A DNA stretch of 64,000 nt. Source: JBBQKG01 sp038326655. Lineage in GTDB: Bacteria > Actinomycetota > Thermoleophilia > Solirubrobacterales > JBBDJG01. Each line of letters begins with the position of its first letter. The stretch's first letter is position 1. Position numbers and translations under genes: made by a program. The stretch is from the NCBI GenBank assembly GCA_038326655.1, contig JBBQKG010000014.1:1-64000 (forward strand), written 5' to 3'. Under the pieces are notes generated by a model, which was given only the letters and a program-made list of their open reading frames with translations, was not told the DNA's origin and made no database searches. Shown here in pieces: positions 23,205-31,719 of this stretch.

Positions 23205-24445
23205 GCGGGCAGGTCCGCGGGGGCTTCGAGGCTCAGTTGCCACCCGGCGGAGGGCCCGGTGTACGGGTAGCGCTCGGTGAGGAGGAAGAGATATCCATTC
23301 GTCTGTGCGTTGTAACGCAGCGCGTATACGCCGAGGTTGCGAAGGCCTTGCGGCGCACTGCCGCGCGCGAGCGCGTAGAACCAGATGAACACGCCGGCCA
23401 CGAATGCGAGCGTGTTCAGCGCACTCTGGATCAGGAGGGCTGGGATCGCGAGCAGGATGCGAAAGCCCGTCACCCACCGATTCTGCTGCACTGGCGCCTC
23501 GACTTCGACGTCGACCGGATAGCTGCCGGGGAGCCCGGTGAAGCCTGGGAATGGGTTGGCGATCAGCAGCGTGTATGCCCAGACGTGCGTCGTGTAGCGC
23601 ACGTAGCGGGTGAGGAAGCGGGCCAGCCCATCCGCCGGGCGGCCACGGAAGAGCGTCACGAACCAGTTCGCGATCAGCGCGAAGAACACCGCCAGGCCCC
23701 AGAGCGTGGCAAAGACGAGGTGCGGGATTGCCAGCAGGCCGCGGAAGAAGGTCGTCAGGCGCGACCGCCGCAGGTCGTCATCGACGGTCAGGCGGATCGG
23801 GTCGCTGCGGTAGGCGTTGGCGGCCTCGTAGACGGCTGGGTCGCTGTTGGGATAACGGTCGGTGAGCAGGAAGGCGTAGCCGTTGACCTGCGCCGAGTAG
23901 CCGATCGAGTAGGCCAGCGCGTCCCGGAACCCGCGCGGGATCTCACCGCGCGCGACGATCACGAACCACGACAGGAGCGCGACCGTCGCGACCAGGCCAC
24001 CGGCCTGCGTGCCCCAGCCGCCGGAGGCGCTGGTGCCGAAGCCCATCATCAGGTCGGCGAGGATGATTGCCGGCACTGCGAGCAGCAGCCGGAACCCCGT
24101 CACCCACCGGTTCTGGCGGCCGGGATCCTCGATCTCGAGGTCGATCGGGTAGCTGCCGGCGCGGCCCGTGAACCCGGGAAAGGGGTCTGCGGCGAGGGTG
24201 ACGTAGGAGACCACGTGCGCGGCGTAGCGCACGTAGGCGGCCAGGAAGCGGTGCAGCATCGGCGAGGGGCTGCCCGTGATGAGGGTGGCGATCCAGTTGG
24301 CGATCGCGACCAGCGCCGCGAGCGAGAACCAGCCCGCGAGCCAGAGGAAGTGCGGGATCGCGAGGATGAGGCGAAAGCCGGACGTGAGGCGCGATCGGTG
24401 CAGGTCGGGATCCCTGATCACCAACCGGACCGCCCGCGGAGCCAT
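23201..24445 (-). CDS. Membrane protein with four DUF4389 domains
   Basis: A 414-residue protein built of four DUF4389 units. Each has an R(L/W)-x-TGFR-x-LLAIP (or FFRGLLAIPH) opening and hydrophobic helices. Units one and three end SPMLHRFLAAYVRY / GLARFLTRYVRY and units two and four end LLTDRYP / LLTERYP. The arrangement looks like a duplicated pair of pairs. It overlaps the M48 protease start, so both are probably co-translated. The function is unknown. Confidence 0.8.
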   Translation of the reverse strand: MAPRAVRLVIRDPDLHRSRLTSGFRLILAIPHFLWLAGWFSLAALVAIANWIATLITGSPSPMLHRFLAAYVRYAAHVVSYVTLAADPFPGFTGRAGSYPIDLEIEDPGRQNRWVTGFRLLLAVPAIILADLMMGFGTSASGGWGTQAGGLVATVALLSWFVIVARGEIPRGFRDALAYSIGYSAQVNGYAFLLTDRYPNSDPAVYEAANAYRSDPIRLTVDDDLRRSRLTTFFRGLLAIPHLVFATLWGLAVFFALIANWFVTLFRGRPADGLARFLTRYVRYTTHVWAYTLLIANPFPGFTGLPGSYPVDVEVEAPVQQNRWVTGFRILLAIPALLIQSALNTLAFVAGVFIWFYALARGSAPQGLRNLGVYALRYNAQTNGYLFLLTERYPYTGPSAGWQLSLEAPADLPA

Positions 24446-24467
24446 GGGCGTGGCGCCCTACCCCCGC

Positions 24468-24493
24468 CCGCGGTTTGCCTTGGCAAACCGCGG
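24468..24493 (-). terminator. Strong hairpin after ilvC
   Basis: A perfect 12-bp inverted repeat (CCGCGGTTTGCC / GGCAAACCGCGG) with a two-base spacer lies just after the ilvC stop. There is no T-run behind it on the minus strand, so it may be a GC-hairpin terminator or an RNA-stabilising 3' end. Confidence 0.6.
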
Positions 24494-24495
24494 CA

Positions 24496-25488
24496 TTATT
24501 GCTTTATCCAGGGCATCATCGAGCGCAGCTCGGCGCCGACCTTCTCGATCTGGTGGCCCTGCTGCTCCTTGCGCATGCGCTGGAAGTTCTCCTGGCCGGC
24601 GCGGTTCTCGGCGATCCACTCCCTTGCGAAGTCGCCCGACTGGATGTCCGCGAGGATCTTCTGCATCGCCTCGCGCACCTCCGGCCCGATCACACGGGGC
24701 CCGCGCGTGAGGTCGCCGTACTCGGCGGTGTTCGAGATCGAGTCCCGCATGCCGGTGATCCCCTTCTCGTACATGAGGTCGACGATCAGCTTCAACTCGT
24801 GCAGGCATTCGAAGTATGCGAGGCGCGGGTCGTAGCCGGCCTCGACGAGCGTCTCGAACCCGGCCTGCACGAGCTCCGTGGCGCCGCCGCAGAGCACCGA
24901 CTGCTCGCCGAAGAGGTCGGTCTCGGCTTCGTCCTTGAAGGTGGTCTCGATCACGCCGGCCCGCATGCAGCCGATGCCTTTCGCGTAGGTGAGCGTCATG
25001 TCCTTGGCGTCGCCGGTCGCGTCCTGATGAATCGCGATCAGGCCGGGCACGCCGCGGCCGTCGACGAACTGGCGCCGCACGAGGTGGCCCGGGCCCTTCG
25101 GCGCGACCATCGCCACGTCGACCTCGGCCGGCGGGTCGATTTGATCGAAGTGGATCGTGAAACCGTGCGCGAAGAGCACCAGGTTGCCCGGAGCGATCCC
25201 GTCGCGGATGTCGCGTTCCCAGACCTCGGCCTGCTTTTCGTCCGGGAGCAGGATCATCACGATGTCGCCCGCGCTGGCGGCGTCCGCGACGTCGAGCACG
25301 CGCAGGCCCTCGGCCTCGGCCTCGGCGCGGCTTGCCGAGTCGGGGCGAAGCCCGACCACGACCTCGACGCCCGAGTCCTTCAGGTTCAGCGCGTGGGCGT
25401 GTCCCTGGGAGCCGTAGCCGATCACGGCCACCGTCTTGCCCTCGAGCTTCGAGAGGTCTGCGTCCTGCTCGTAGTAGACGTCTGCCAT
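24496..25488 (-). CDS. ilvC: Ketol-acid reductoisomerase (class I)
   Basis: Isomerises and reduces acetolactate/acetohydroxybutyrate with NADPH and Mg2+ in valine/isoleucine synthesis. The 330-residue length is class I. The nucleotide site is AVIGYGSQGHAHALNL (21-36) and the metal/catalytic residues lie in PKGPGH and DEAETDLFGEQSVLCGG. It is separated from ilvBN by the men genes and transcribed on the same strand as ilvBN. A 12-bp hairpin follows the stop. Confidence 0.96.
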   Translation of the reverse strand: MADVYYEQDADLSKLEGKTVAVIGYGSQGHAHALNLKDSGVEVVVGLRPDSASRAEAEAEGLRVLDVADAASAGDIVMILLPDEKQAEVWERDIRDGIAPGNLVLFAHGFTIHFDQIDPPAEVDVAMVAPKGPGHLVRRQFVDGRGVPGLIAIHQDATGDAKDMTLTYAKGIGCMRAGVIETTFKDEAETDLFGEQSVLCGGATELVQAGFETLVEAGYDPRLAYFECLHELKLIVDLMYEKGITGMRDSISNTAEYGDLTRGPRVIGPEVREAMQKILADIQSGDFAREWIAENRAGQENFQRMRKEQQGHQIEKVGAELRSMMPWIKQ

Positions 25489-25503
25489 CGGCGCGAGACG
25501 GTA

Positions 25504-26847
25504 TCAGTCGCCGAGTGGTCGCCCGAGCTCACGCCGCAGCAGCTTGCCCTGCGGGTTGCGGGGAAGCTCCGGCACGAAAGCGATCGACTTCGGGACCTTG
25601 AAGCCGGCCAGCCGCCCGCGGCAGAACTCGCGCAGCTCGGACTCGCTGACCTCGTTTTCGCCCGTGAGCACGACGCGCGCGACGACTGCCTCCTGCCATT
25701 CGGGGTCGTCGGCCGGGCCCACGCCGGCATCCGCGACCGCCGGATGCTCGAGCAGCACGCGCTCGACCTCCTCGGGCGACACGTTCTCGCCGCCCGACAC
25801 GATCACCTCGTCGGCCCGTCCCAGCACGTAGAGATAGCCCTCGTCGTCGAGGCGCCCGAGATCGCTGGTGCGAAGCCATCCGTCCTCCCCCGCAAGGCCC
25901 GGCGCAACGCTCGGGCCGCGCACGCAGATCACTCCGTCGTCGGCGACCCGCACCTCAGTCGTGAGGATCGGAGGACCGGCCGACCCGGGCTTGCGGCGCG
26001 CCTCGCCCGGCGGCATCGTCGCGACCTGGGAGGCCGCCTCGGTGAGGCCGTAGGTCGGCGTCACGGGAGCTCCCGCGTCGAGCGCGCGGTCGACCAGCGG
26101 CTGCGGCGCCGGCCCGCCGCCGAGCAGCAGGCAGCGGAGCGCCCCGAGGTCTGCGCCGGCATCGAGCAGACGCGCCAGCATGGTCGGCACGAGCGAGACG
26201 ATCGTGACGGGATGCGACGTCAGGCGCTCGGCGATCCGGTCCGGCTCGAAGCGCTCGAGCACGACCCCGGTCCGGTAGAGAGCGCTCCGGAGCACGATCG
26301 CAAGGCCGCCGACGTGATGCAGCGGCAGGCAGCAGAGCCAGAGGTCCGTCGGGGAGACGCCGACCCTCACACCCGAGCCGATCGCGTTCCAGAGATGGTT
26401 CCCGTAGGTCAGCTCGATCGGCTTCGGCCGGCCGCCGGAGCCCGACGTGTGGATCACGCAATGCACCGCGTCCGTCTCAATCTGGATGGCGAGCTCCATC
26501 TGGCGCTCCGGCGCCTCGAGCGGCTCGCGGACGTCCCTCACGACCAGCTTCGGGTCGACCTCGCCCAGCAGCGCGTCGAGCTCGGACCCGGTCAACCGCG
26601 GATCGAGCGGGACGGCGACCGCTTCGAGCTTCACCAGCCCGTGGAGCAGCACGACGTATTCACCGGACGGCTCCACCGCCAGCGCGACCCGGTCGCCCGC
26701 CGTGATGCCCAGGCCGGCGAGCCGGAGCGCCGCCGAGGAGGCCCGGCGCTCGAGGTCGCCGTAGCTCAGCGACTCCTCGCCGGCGACCAGTGCGACGTGG
26801 TGCGGGACCGCTTCGGCGGCGGTCGCCAGCCAGCTGTCGATCTTCAC
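25504..26847 (-). CDS. menE: o-Succinylbenzoate-CoA ligase
   Basis: Activates o-succinylbenzoate to its CoA thioester for menaquinone synthesis. A 447-residue ANL-superfamily enzyme with the P-loop HTSGSGGRPKPIELT, PTYGLTEAASQ, WLRTSDLGRLDDEGYLYVLGR, SGGENVSPEEVE and the C-terminal PRNPQGKLLRREL lysine. The assignment to menE among ANL enzymes rests on the compact size and the divergent menB 30 bp away. ATG start at 26847. Confidence 0.88.
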   Translation of the reverse strand: MKIDSWLATAAEAVPHHVALVAGEESLSYGDLERRASSAALRLAGLGITAGDRVALAVEPSGEYVVLLHGLVKLEAVAVPLDPRLTGSELDALLGEVDPKLVVRDVREPLEAPERQMELAIQIETDAVHCVIHTSGSGGRPKPIELTYGNHLWNAIGSGVRVGVSPTDLWLCCLPLHHVGGLAIVLRSALYRTGVVLERFEPDRIAERLTSHPVTIVSLVPTMLARLLDAGADLGALRCLLLGGGPAPQPLVDRALDAGAPVTPTYGLTEAASQVATMPPGEARRKPGSAGPPILTTEVRVADDGVICVRGPSVAPGLAGEDGWLRTSDLGRLDDEGYLYVLGRADEVIVSGGENVSPEEVERVLLEHPAVADAGVGPADDPEWQEAVVARVVLTGENEVSESELREFCRGRLAGFKVPKSIAFVPELPRNPQGKLLRRELGRPLGD

Positions 26848-26877
26848 GATTGGGGCAAGCGTCTATTTTTCACGGAG

Positions 26878-27711
26878 ATGGCTTTCGGCTGGACCTCAGC
26901 GGCAACCTACAGCGACATACGCTACGAGAACGGCGTCGGCGACGCGGAGGGCATCGCGAAGCTCACGATCGCGCGGCCCGAGGTGCGGAATGCGTTTCGG
27001 CCGGAGACCGTGATCGAGCTCTCTGACGCGCTCAATACGGCGCGCGAGGACACGTCGATCGGAGTGATCGTGTTGACCGGCGAGGGTCCCGACGCGTTCT
27101 GCTCCGGCGGCGACCAGCGGGTGCGGGGCGACTCCGGCTACGTCGCGGGCGGCGCTTCGGTGGGGAGGTTCCACGTGACCGACCTGCAGGTGCAGATGCG
27201 CCGGTTGCCGAAGCCGATCGTTGCGATGGTGGCCGGCTATGCGATCGGCGGCGGCCACGTGCTGCACGTTGTCTGCGACCTCACGATCGCCGCGGACAAC
27301 GCCCGTTTCGGGCAGACCGGGCCACGGGTCGGAAGCTTCGACGGCGGGTTCGGGGCGGCCGTCCTCGCGAGCCAGGTGGGCCAGAAGAAGGCGAAGGAGA
27401 TCTGGTTCCTGTGCCGCCAGTACTCGGCACAGGAGGCGCTCGACATGGGACTCGTAAATACGGTCGTCTCGCTGGAGCAGCTCGAGGAGGAAACGGTGCG
27501 CTGGTGCCGCGAGATGCTGCAGCTGTCGCCGTTCGCGCTCAGGTTGCTCAAGTCGAGCTTCAATGCGGCAGAGGACGGGTTCGCAGGCCTGCAGCAGCTC
27601 GCGCACGACGCCAACCTGCTCTTCTACGCCAGCGACGAGGCACGGGAAGGGCGAGAGGCCTACACGGCGCGGCGCGAGCCCGACTTCTCGAAGTTCCCGC
27701 GGCGGCCTTGA
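26878..27711 (+). CDS. menB: 1,4-Dihydroxy-2-naphthoyl-CoA synthase
   Basis: A crotonase-fold enzyme closing the naphthoquinone ring from o-succinylbenzoyl-CoA. It has 277 residues with VRNAFRPETVIEL, GVIVLTGEGPDAFCSGGDQ, YAIGGGHVLHVVCDLTIA, FGQTGPRVGSFDGGFG and the conserved tail REPDFSKFPRRP, all menB hallmarks. The ATG at 26878 lies about 15 bp after a TATTTT -10-like hexamer in the 30-bp menE-menB divergent gap, so the leader is very short. It is first gene of menB-A-C-D. Confidence 0.95.
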   Translation: MAFGWTSAATYSDIRYENGVGDAEGIAKLTIARPEVRNAFRPETVIELSDALNTAREDTSIGVIVLTGEGPDAFCSGGDQRVRGDSGYVAGGASVGRFHVTDLQVQMRRLPKPIVAMVAGYAIGGGHVLHVVCDLTIAADNARFGQTGPRVGSFDGGFGAAVLASQVGQKKAKEIWFLCRQYSAQEALDMGLVNTVVSLEQLEEETVRWCREMLQLSPFALRLLKSSFNAAEDGFAGLQQLAHDANLLFYASDEAREGREAYTARREPDFSKFPRRP

Positions 27712-28622
27712 CCGCCTCCGCCCGCGCGCTTGCGGGGTCGGGGCGCGTCCCCCTGCGGATCTGGCTGATGGCCGCGCGCCCACGGACGCTGCCCGCTGCG
27801 ATCGCGCCAGTGCTCGTCGGCACCGCGCTGGCCGGCTCCGAGGGCAGGTTCCGGCCGCTCGCGTTCGCGGCGGCGCTGATCGGCAGCGTCTTCATCCAGA
27901 TCGGGACGAACCTCTCCAACGACTACTCCGACGCGCGGCGGGGCGCCGACACGGAGGAGCGCCTCGGCCCGGTGCGTGTCACGGCAGGCGGCCTCGTGCC
28001 GCCGCGCAAAGTGCTGGTGGCGACGTGGCTGGCCTTCGGGATCGCGGTCGTGGCGGGGATCTACCTGATCGCGATCGCGGGCTGGCAGTTGCTCGTCGTG
28101 GGCCTCGCCTCGATCGCGGCCGGGGTGCTCTACACCGGCGGGCCGCGCCCGTACGGCTACGAGGGGCTCGGCGAGATCTTCGTGTTCGGGTTCTTCGGGA
28201 TCGTCGCCGTGGTCGGCTCCTACTACGTCCAGGTCGAGCGGCTGCGCGGCCTCGCATTTGCGCTGGCCGTGCCGGTCGGGCTGCTGGCGGCAGGGATCCT
28301 GATGGTCAACAACATCCGCGACGTCGATACCGACCGGCGCGCGGGCAAGCTCACGCTCGCGGTGCGGCTCGGGCGAAGCCCCGCGCGACGGCTCTTCGCG
28401 GCGACGGTCTACGTGCCGTATCTGTGGACCACGGTGGTCGCGATCCTGAGCGGGATGCCGGCGCTCCTGCTGGTCTGGCTCTGCTTCCCGCTCGCGCCGC
28501 GGCTCGTGCGAACCGTCGCGACACGCACCGACGGCCCCGCCCTGAATGGCGCGCTCGGCCAGGCCGGTCGCTTGCTGGCCGCCTTCTCGGTGCTGGCCTC
28601 GGTCGGCCTGCTGCTCTCGTAG
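27708..28622 (+). CDS. menA: 1,4-Dihydroxy-2-naphthoate polyprenyltransferase
   Basis: An integral membrane UbiA-family enzyme that prenylates DHNA, giving demethylmenaquinone. About 304 residues and eight hydrophobic helices. The first Asp-rich site is NLSNDYSDARRGAD and the second is NNIRDVDTDRRAGK. MAARPRTLPAAIAPVLVG is the usual MenA opening. I use the TTG at 27708, which overlaps the menB stop (TTGA); an ATG about 20 codons later is the alternative. Confidence 0.93.
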   Translation: MTASARALAGSGRVPLRIWLMAARPRTLPAAIAPVLVGTALAGSEGRFRPLAFAAALIGSVFIQIGTNLSNDYSDARRGADTEERLGPVRVTAGGLVPPRKVLVATWLAFGIAVVAGIYLIAIAGWQLLVVGLASIAAGVLYTGGPRPYGYEGLGEIFVFGFFGIVAVVGSYYVQVERLRGLAFALAVPVGLLAAGILMVNNIRDVDTDRRAGKLTLAVRLGRSPARRLFAATVYVPYLWTTVVAILSGMPALLLVWLCFPLAPRLVRTVATRTDGPALNGALGQAGRLLAAFSVLASVGLLLS

Positions 28623-29626
28623 TGGAACTCGAGCGGCTCGAGATCGTGCCGTACGCGCTTCCGTTCGAGGAGCCGTACGTGACCGCACGGGGGCGGCTCG
28701 AGCGCAGGGAGCTGGTGCTGGTGCGGGTGTACTCGGGCGGCCTCGTGGGCCTCGGGGAGACGGCCGCACTGTCACTGCGAGGCGGTCAGCCGATCGCCCG
28801 GATCGTGGAGGAGCTGGCGCGGCTCGAGTTGGGGGCCGGGATCCCCGCGTCGGTCTCGAACGAGGCCCGTGCGGCCGTCGAGATTGCGCTGCTCGACCTC
28901 GCGGGCAAGGCCGCCGGCCAGCCCGCGTGGCGGATGCTGGGGGCACAAGCGGCCCGGCCGCTCGAATGCAATGCGACGCTGACCGCCGGTGCGCCGACCG
29001 CCGTCGCCGAGCAGGCGCGCGCGTGGGCGGACCGGGGGTTCGAGACCTTCAAGCTCAAGACCGGGATGGACGGCGACGTCGAGCAGGTTGCAGCCGCGCG
29101 GCAGGCGCTGCCCGCCGAGGCCGCGCTGCGGGTTGACTCGAACGGAGCCTGGACCGTCGGCGAGGCCGCGGCGCGGCTCGCGGCGATGGGCCCTCTGGAG
29201 CTCGCCGAGCAGCCCGTCGGCACGATCGAGGAGCTCCGCGAGCTTGCCGCGCTGACGGACGTGCCACTCGCCGCGGACGAGAGCGTCGCCGGCCCAGCCG
29301 ATGCCCGTGCCGCGGCCGGCGCCTGCGCCTGTGCGACGGTGAAGCTGGCGAAGGTCGGCGGCCCCGCCGCCGCGCTTGCGGTCGCACGCGAGCTGCCCGT
29401 CTATCTGTCGAGCGCGCTCGAGGGTCCGGTCGGGATCGCGGCCGCGGCCCACGTCGCCCAGGCAGTTCCCGATGCCGGGCTCGCGCACGGCCTTGCGACC
29501 GCGCTGCTCTTCTCCGAGACGGTCGGCTCCGGCGCCGAGCTCGACGGCCCGATGCTGCGCCTCCCGGAGGGTCCGGGGCTCGGGGTGCAGATCGACGAGG
29601 CCGCGCTCGCGCGGCTGCGGCTCTAG
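28622..29626 (+). CDS. menC: o-Succinylbenzoate synthase
   Basis: An enolase-superfamily dehydratase forming o-succinylbenzoate from SHCHC. It has 334 residues from a GTG sharing one base with the menA stop. Catalytic features are the FKLKTG lysine pair (about 144-149), metal ligands in RVDSNGAW, LAEQPV and AADESV, and KLAKVGG on the opposite face. Muconate-lactonising-type relatives share this fold; the men context decides the assignment. Confidence 0.92.
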   Translation: MELERLEIVPYALPFEEPYVTARGRLERRELVLVRVYSGGLVGLGETAALSLRGGQPIARIVEELARLELGAGIPASVSNEARAAVEIALLDLAGKAAGQPAWRMLGAQAARPLECNATLTAGAPTAVAEQARAWADRGFETFKLKTGMDGDVEQVAAARQALPAEAALRVDSNGAWTVGEAAARLAAMGPLELAEQPVGTIEELRELAALTDVPLAADESVAGPADARAAAGACACATVKLAKVGGPAAALAVARELPVYLSSALEGPVGIAAAAHVAQAVPDAGLAHGLATALLFSETVGSGAELDGPMLRLPEGPGLGVQIDEAALARLRL

Positions 29627-29638
29627 TTTCCTTCGCTC

Positions 29639-31375
29639 GTGGACCCGACCAACCGAAACACCGCGCTTGCCTCCGCACTCGCCGACGAGCTGGGCCGGGC
29701 GGGCGTGCTGCACGCCTGCATCTCCCCCGGATCCCGCTCGGCGCCGCTCGCGCTCGCGCTGTGGCATGAGCCGGGGATCCGCACCTGGGTCCACGTGGAC
29801 GAGCGCTGCGGGGCCTTCTTCGCACTCGGCCTCGCTCAGCAGACCGGGCGGCCGGTTGCGATCCTGACCACCTCCGGCACCGCCGCCGCGAACCTCCACC
29901 CTGCCGTCGCCGAGGCGTCCGAGTCGCGTGTGCCCCTGATCGTGATCACCGCCGACCGGCCGCCCGAGCTGCGCGGTCGCGGCGCGGGCCAGACGATCGA
30001 CCAGCTGAAGCTCTTCGGGACCACGGTCCGCTGGTTTGCAGAGCTCGGCGTCCAGCAGGCGACCGACGAGGGGCTCCTCCACTTTCGCTCCGCGGCGGCG
30101 CGGGCGGTCGCGGAGGCGCTCGGCGCTCGCCCGGGTCCCGTGCACCTCAACGTTCCGCTGGTCGAGCCGCTTGCGCCGGAAAAGATCGAGGACGACGTCC
30201 CGGCGCAATCGCCGCTTGCCCGTGAGGGGCGTCCCGGCGAGCGCCCGCTCACGAGCGTGTCGCGCGGCGGCCGCGTGCCGGACGCGGAGCTCGTCTCCGA
30301 GCTGGCCGAGCTGATCACGGGCTCTGAACGCGGGGTAATCCTCGCCGGCCGCCAGCACGACCCCGGCATTGCGGCGTCGGTGAGCGCATTCGCGGAGGCC
30401 TGCGGCTATCCGGTGCTTGCCGAGCCGCTCTCGCAAATGCGCGCCGGGACGCACAGCCTGGAGACGGTCGTCGCACACTACGACCCGGTCTTCCGGGCGC
30501 TCCCGGAGGCGCTGCGCCCGGACCTCGTGATCCGGGTCGGCGACATGGTCACCTCGAAAGCGGTGCGCACCTGGCTCGGCGCCAATCCCGACTGCCGGCA
30601 GGTGGTAGTCGATCCCGACGAGGGGTGGAACGAGCCCACGTGGACAGCCGAGCTGATCGCGCGTGCCGACCCGGCGCTGCTGTTCGGCTCGTTCGCCGAG
30701 GAATTGGGGAAACGCACCGAGCGCCGCTGGCTCGATGCGTGGCGCGCCGCCGACCGCGCCGCCTCGGAGGCGATCGACGGCTTCCTCGACGGCCTCGGCG
30801 ACGAGAACTTCGAGCCGCGCGTGCACCGCGGGCTCGGCGCGGCGCTGCCCGCGATGGGCACCCTTTTCGTCGCCTCGAGCATGCCGGTACGGGACCTCGA
30901 GAGCTTCCTGCCGGCGATCGACAGGCCGGTCCGGTTCCTCTCGAACCGCGGGGCGAACGGGATCGACGGGCTCGTCTCCTCCGGCCTCGGGGCGGCCGCC
31001 GTGGCGCCCGGTCGCACGTTCGTGCTGCTCGGCGACCTGGCGCTCTACCACGACATGAACGGTCTGCTGGCGGCGAGCCGGCTCGGCGTCGAGGCGACGA
31101 TCGTGGTGCTCGACAACGGAGGCGGAGGGATCTTCGACTTCCTGCCGATCGCGCGCCACCCCGACGGCTACGAGGAGCTTTTCGGGACCCCGACCGGGCT
31201 GGACCTCGAAAAGGTCGCCGCGCTCTACGGCCTGCCCTTCACGAGGGTCGTCTCCCACGGTCAGCTCGATGCCGCGCTGGAGCAGCCGGGCATGGTCGAG
31301 GTCGTCCTGGACCGCCGGCGCAACGTGGAGCTTCATCGGCAGGTATTCGAGCGGATCGCACAGGAGCTCCAGTAG
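29639..31375 (+). CDS. menD: SEPHCHC synthase (menaquinone synthesis)
   Basis: A thiamine-diphosphate enzyme adding 2-oxoglutarate-derived succinyl semialdehyde to isochorismate. The 578-residue three-domain architecture is standard: HACISPGSRSAPLALAL near residue 25, TTSGTAAANLHPAV, ADRPPELRGRGAGQTIDQ, and the ThDP/Mg motif GDLALYHDMNGL with DNGGGGIFDFLP. GTG start 12 bp after menC. Confidence 0.96.
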   Translation: MDPTNRNTALASALADELGRAGVLHACISPGSRSAPLALALWHEPGIRTWVHVDERCGAFFALGLAQQTGRPVAILTTSGTAAANLHPAVAEASESRVPLIVITADRPPELRGRGAGQTIDQLKLFGTTVRWFAELGVQQATDEGLLHFRSAAARAVAEALGARPGPVHLNVPLVEPLAPEKIEDDVPAQSPLAREGRPGERPLTSVSRGGRVPDAELVSELAELITGSERGVILAGRQHDPGIAASVSAFAEACGYPVLAEPLSQMRAGTHSLETVVAHYDPVFRALPEALRPDLVIRVGDMVTSKAVRTWLGANPDCRQVVVDPDEGWNEPTWTAELIARADPALLFGSFAEELGKRTERRWLDAWRAADRAASEAIDGFLDGLGDENFEPRVHRGLGAALPAMGTLFVASSMPVRDLESFLPAIDRPVRFLSNRGANGIDGLVSSGLGAAAVAPGRTFVLLGDLALYHDMNGLLAASRLGVEATIVVLDNGGGGIFDFLPIARHPDGYEELFGTPTGLDLEKVAALYGLPFTRVVSHGQLDAALEQPGMVEVVLDRRRNVELHRQVFERIAQELQ

Positions 31376-31417
31376 CGAGGCGGTTTTTCCGGCTCCCGGT
31401 TACGGTACAAAGGACCA

Positions 31418-31708
31418 ATCGCAAGCGAGGAGACAAAGGCTCGCCTCCAGCGAGAGCTGGACGAGTACTCGGCGCAGGGCGCGGGCCTCGGCGAGCTGCT
31501 CGAGCACCTGCACGCGCACAAGGGCCGCCTCCGCCGCCGCGAGCGCCTGTCGAACGAGGAGCTGGACGAGCTGTCATTGCACTGCTGGAAGCTTCAACGC
31601 GCGAAGCCGGGCGATCAGCTCTGGGGGAAGGCCCGGGAGCTGTGGGGCGGCAACCACACGGTCCGGCCCCGCCCCAAGCGGCGGCGCCACCGATCCAGCG
31701 TCGGCTGA
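31418..31708 (+). CDS. Small basic helical protein of unknown function; start codon uncertain
   Basis: The frame from the menD stop to 31708 is open and has strongly coding third-position GC. From about 31433 it reads KARLQRELDEYSAQGAG, then LGELLEHLHAHKGRL and a basic C-terminus PRPKRRRHRSSVG. No ATG, GTG or TTG precedes the conserved-looking part; an ATC at 31418 follows AAAGGA by two bases. It may use a rare start, or a base may be wrong. The predicted protein is about 96 residues, mostly helical, with nothing recognisable. Confidence 0.45.
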   Translation: MASEETKARLQRELDEYSAQGAGLGELLEHLHAHKGRLRRRERLSNEELDELSLHCWKLQRAKPGDQLWGKARELWGGNHTVRPRPKRRRHRSSVG

Positions 31709-31719
31709 GTCCGGTCGCG

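Noticed and set aside
24475..26876. A 1,078-codon plus-strand ORF covering ilvC and menE
   Set aside because: Only the part from 26878 is a real gene (menB). The rest is the shadow of ilvC and menE, whose minus-strand products are textbook enzymes.
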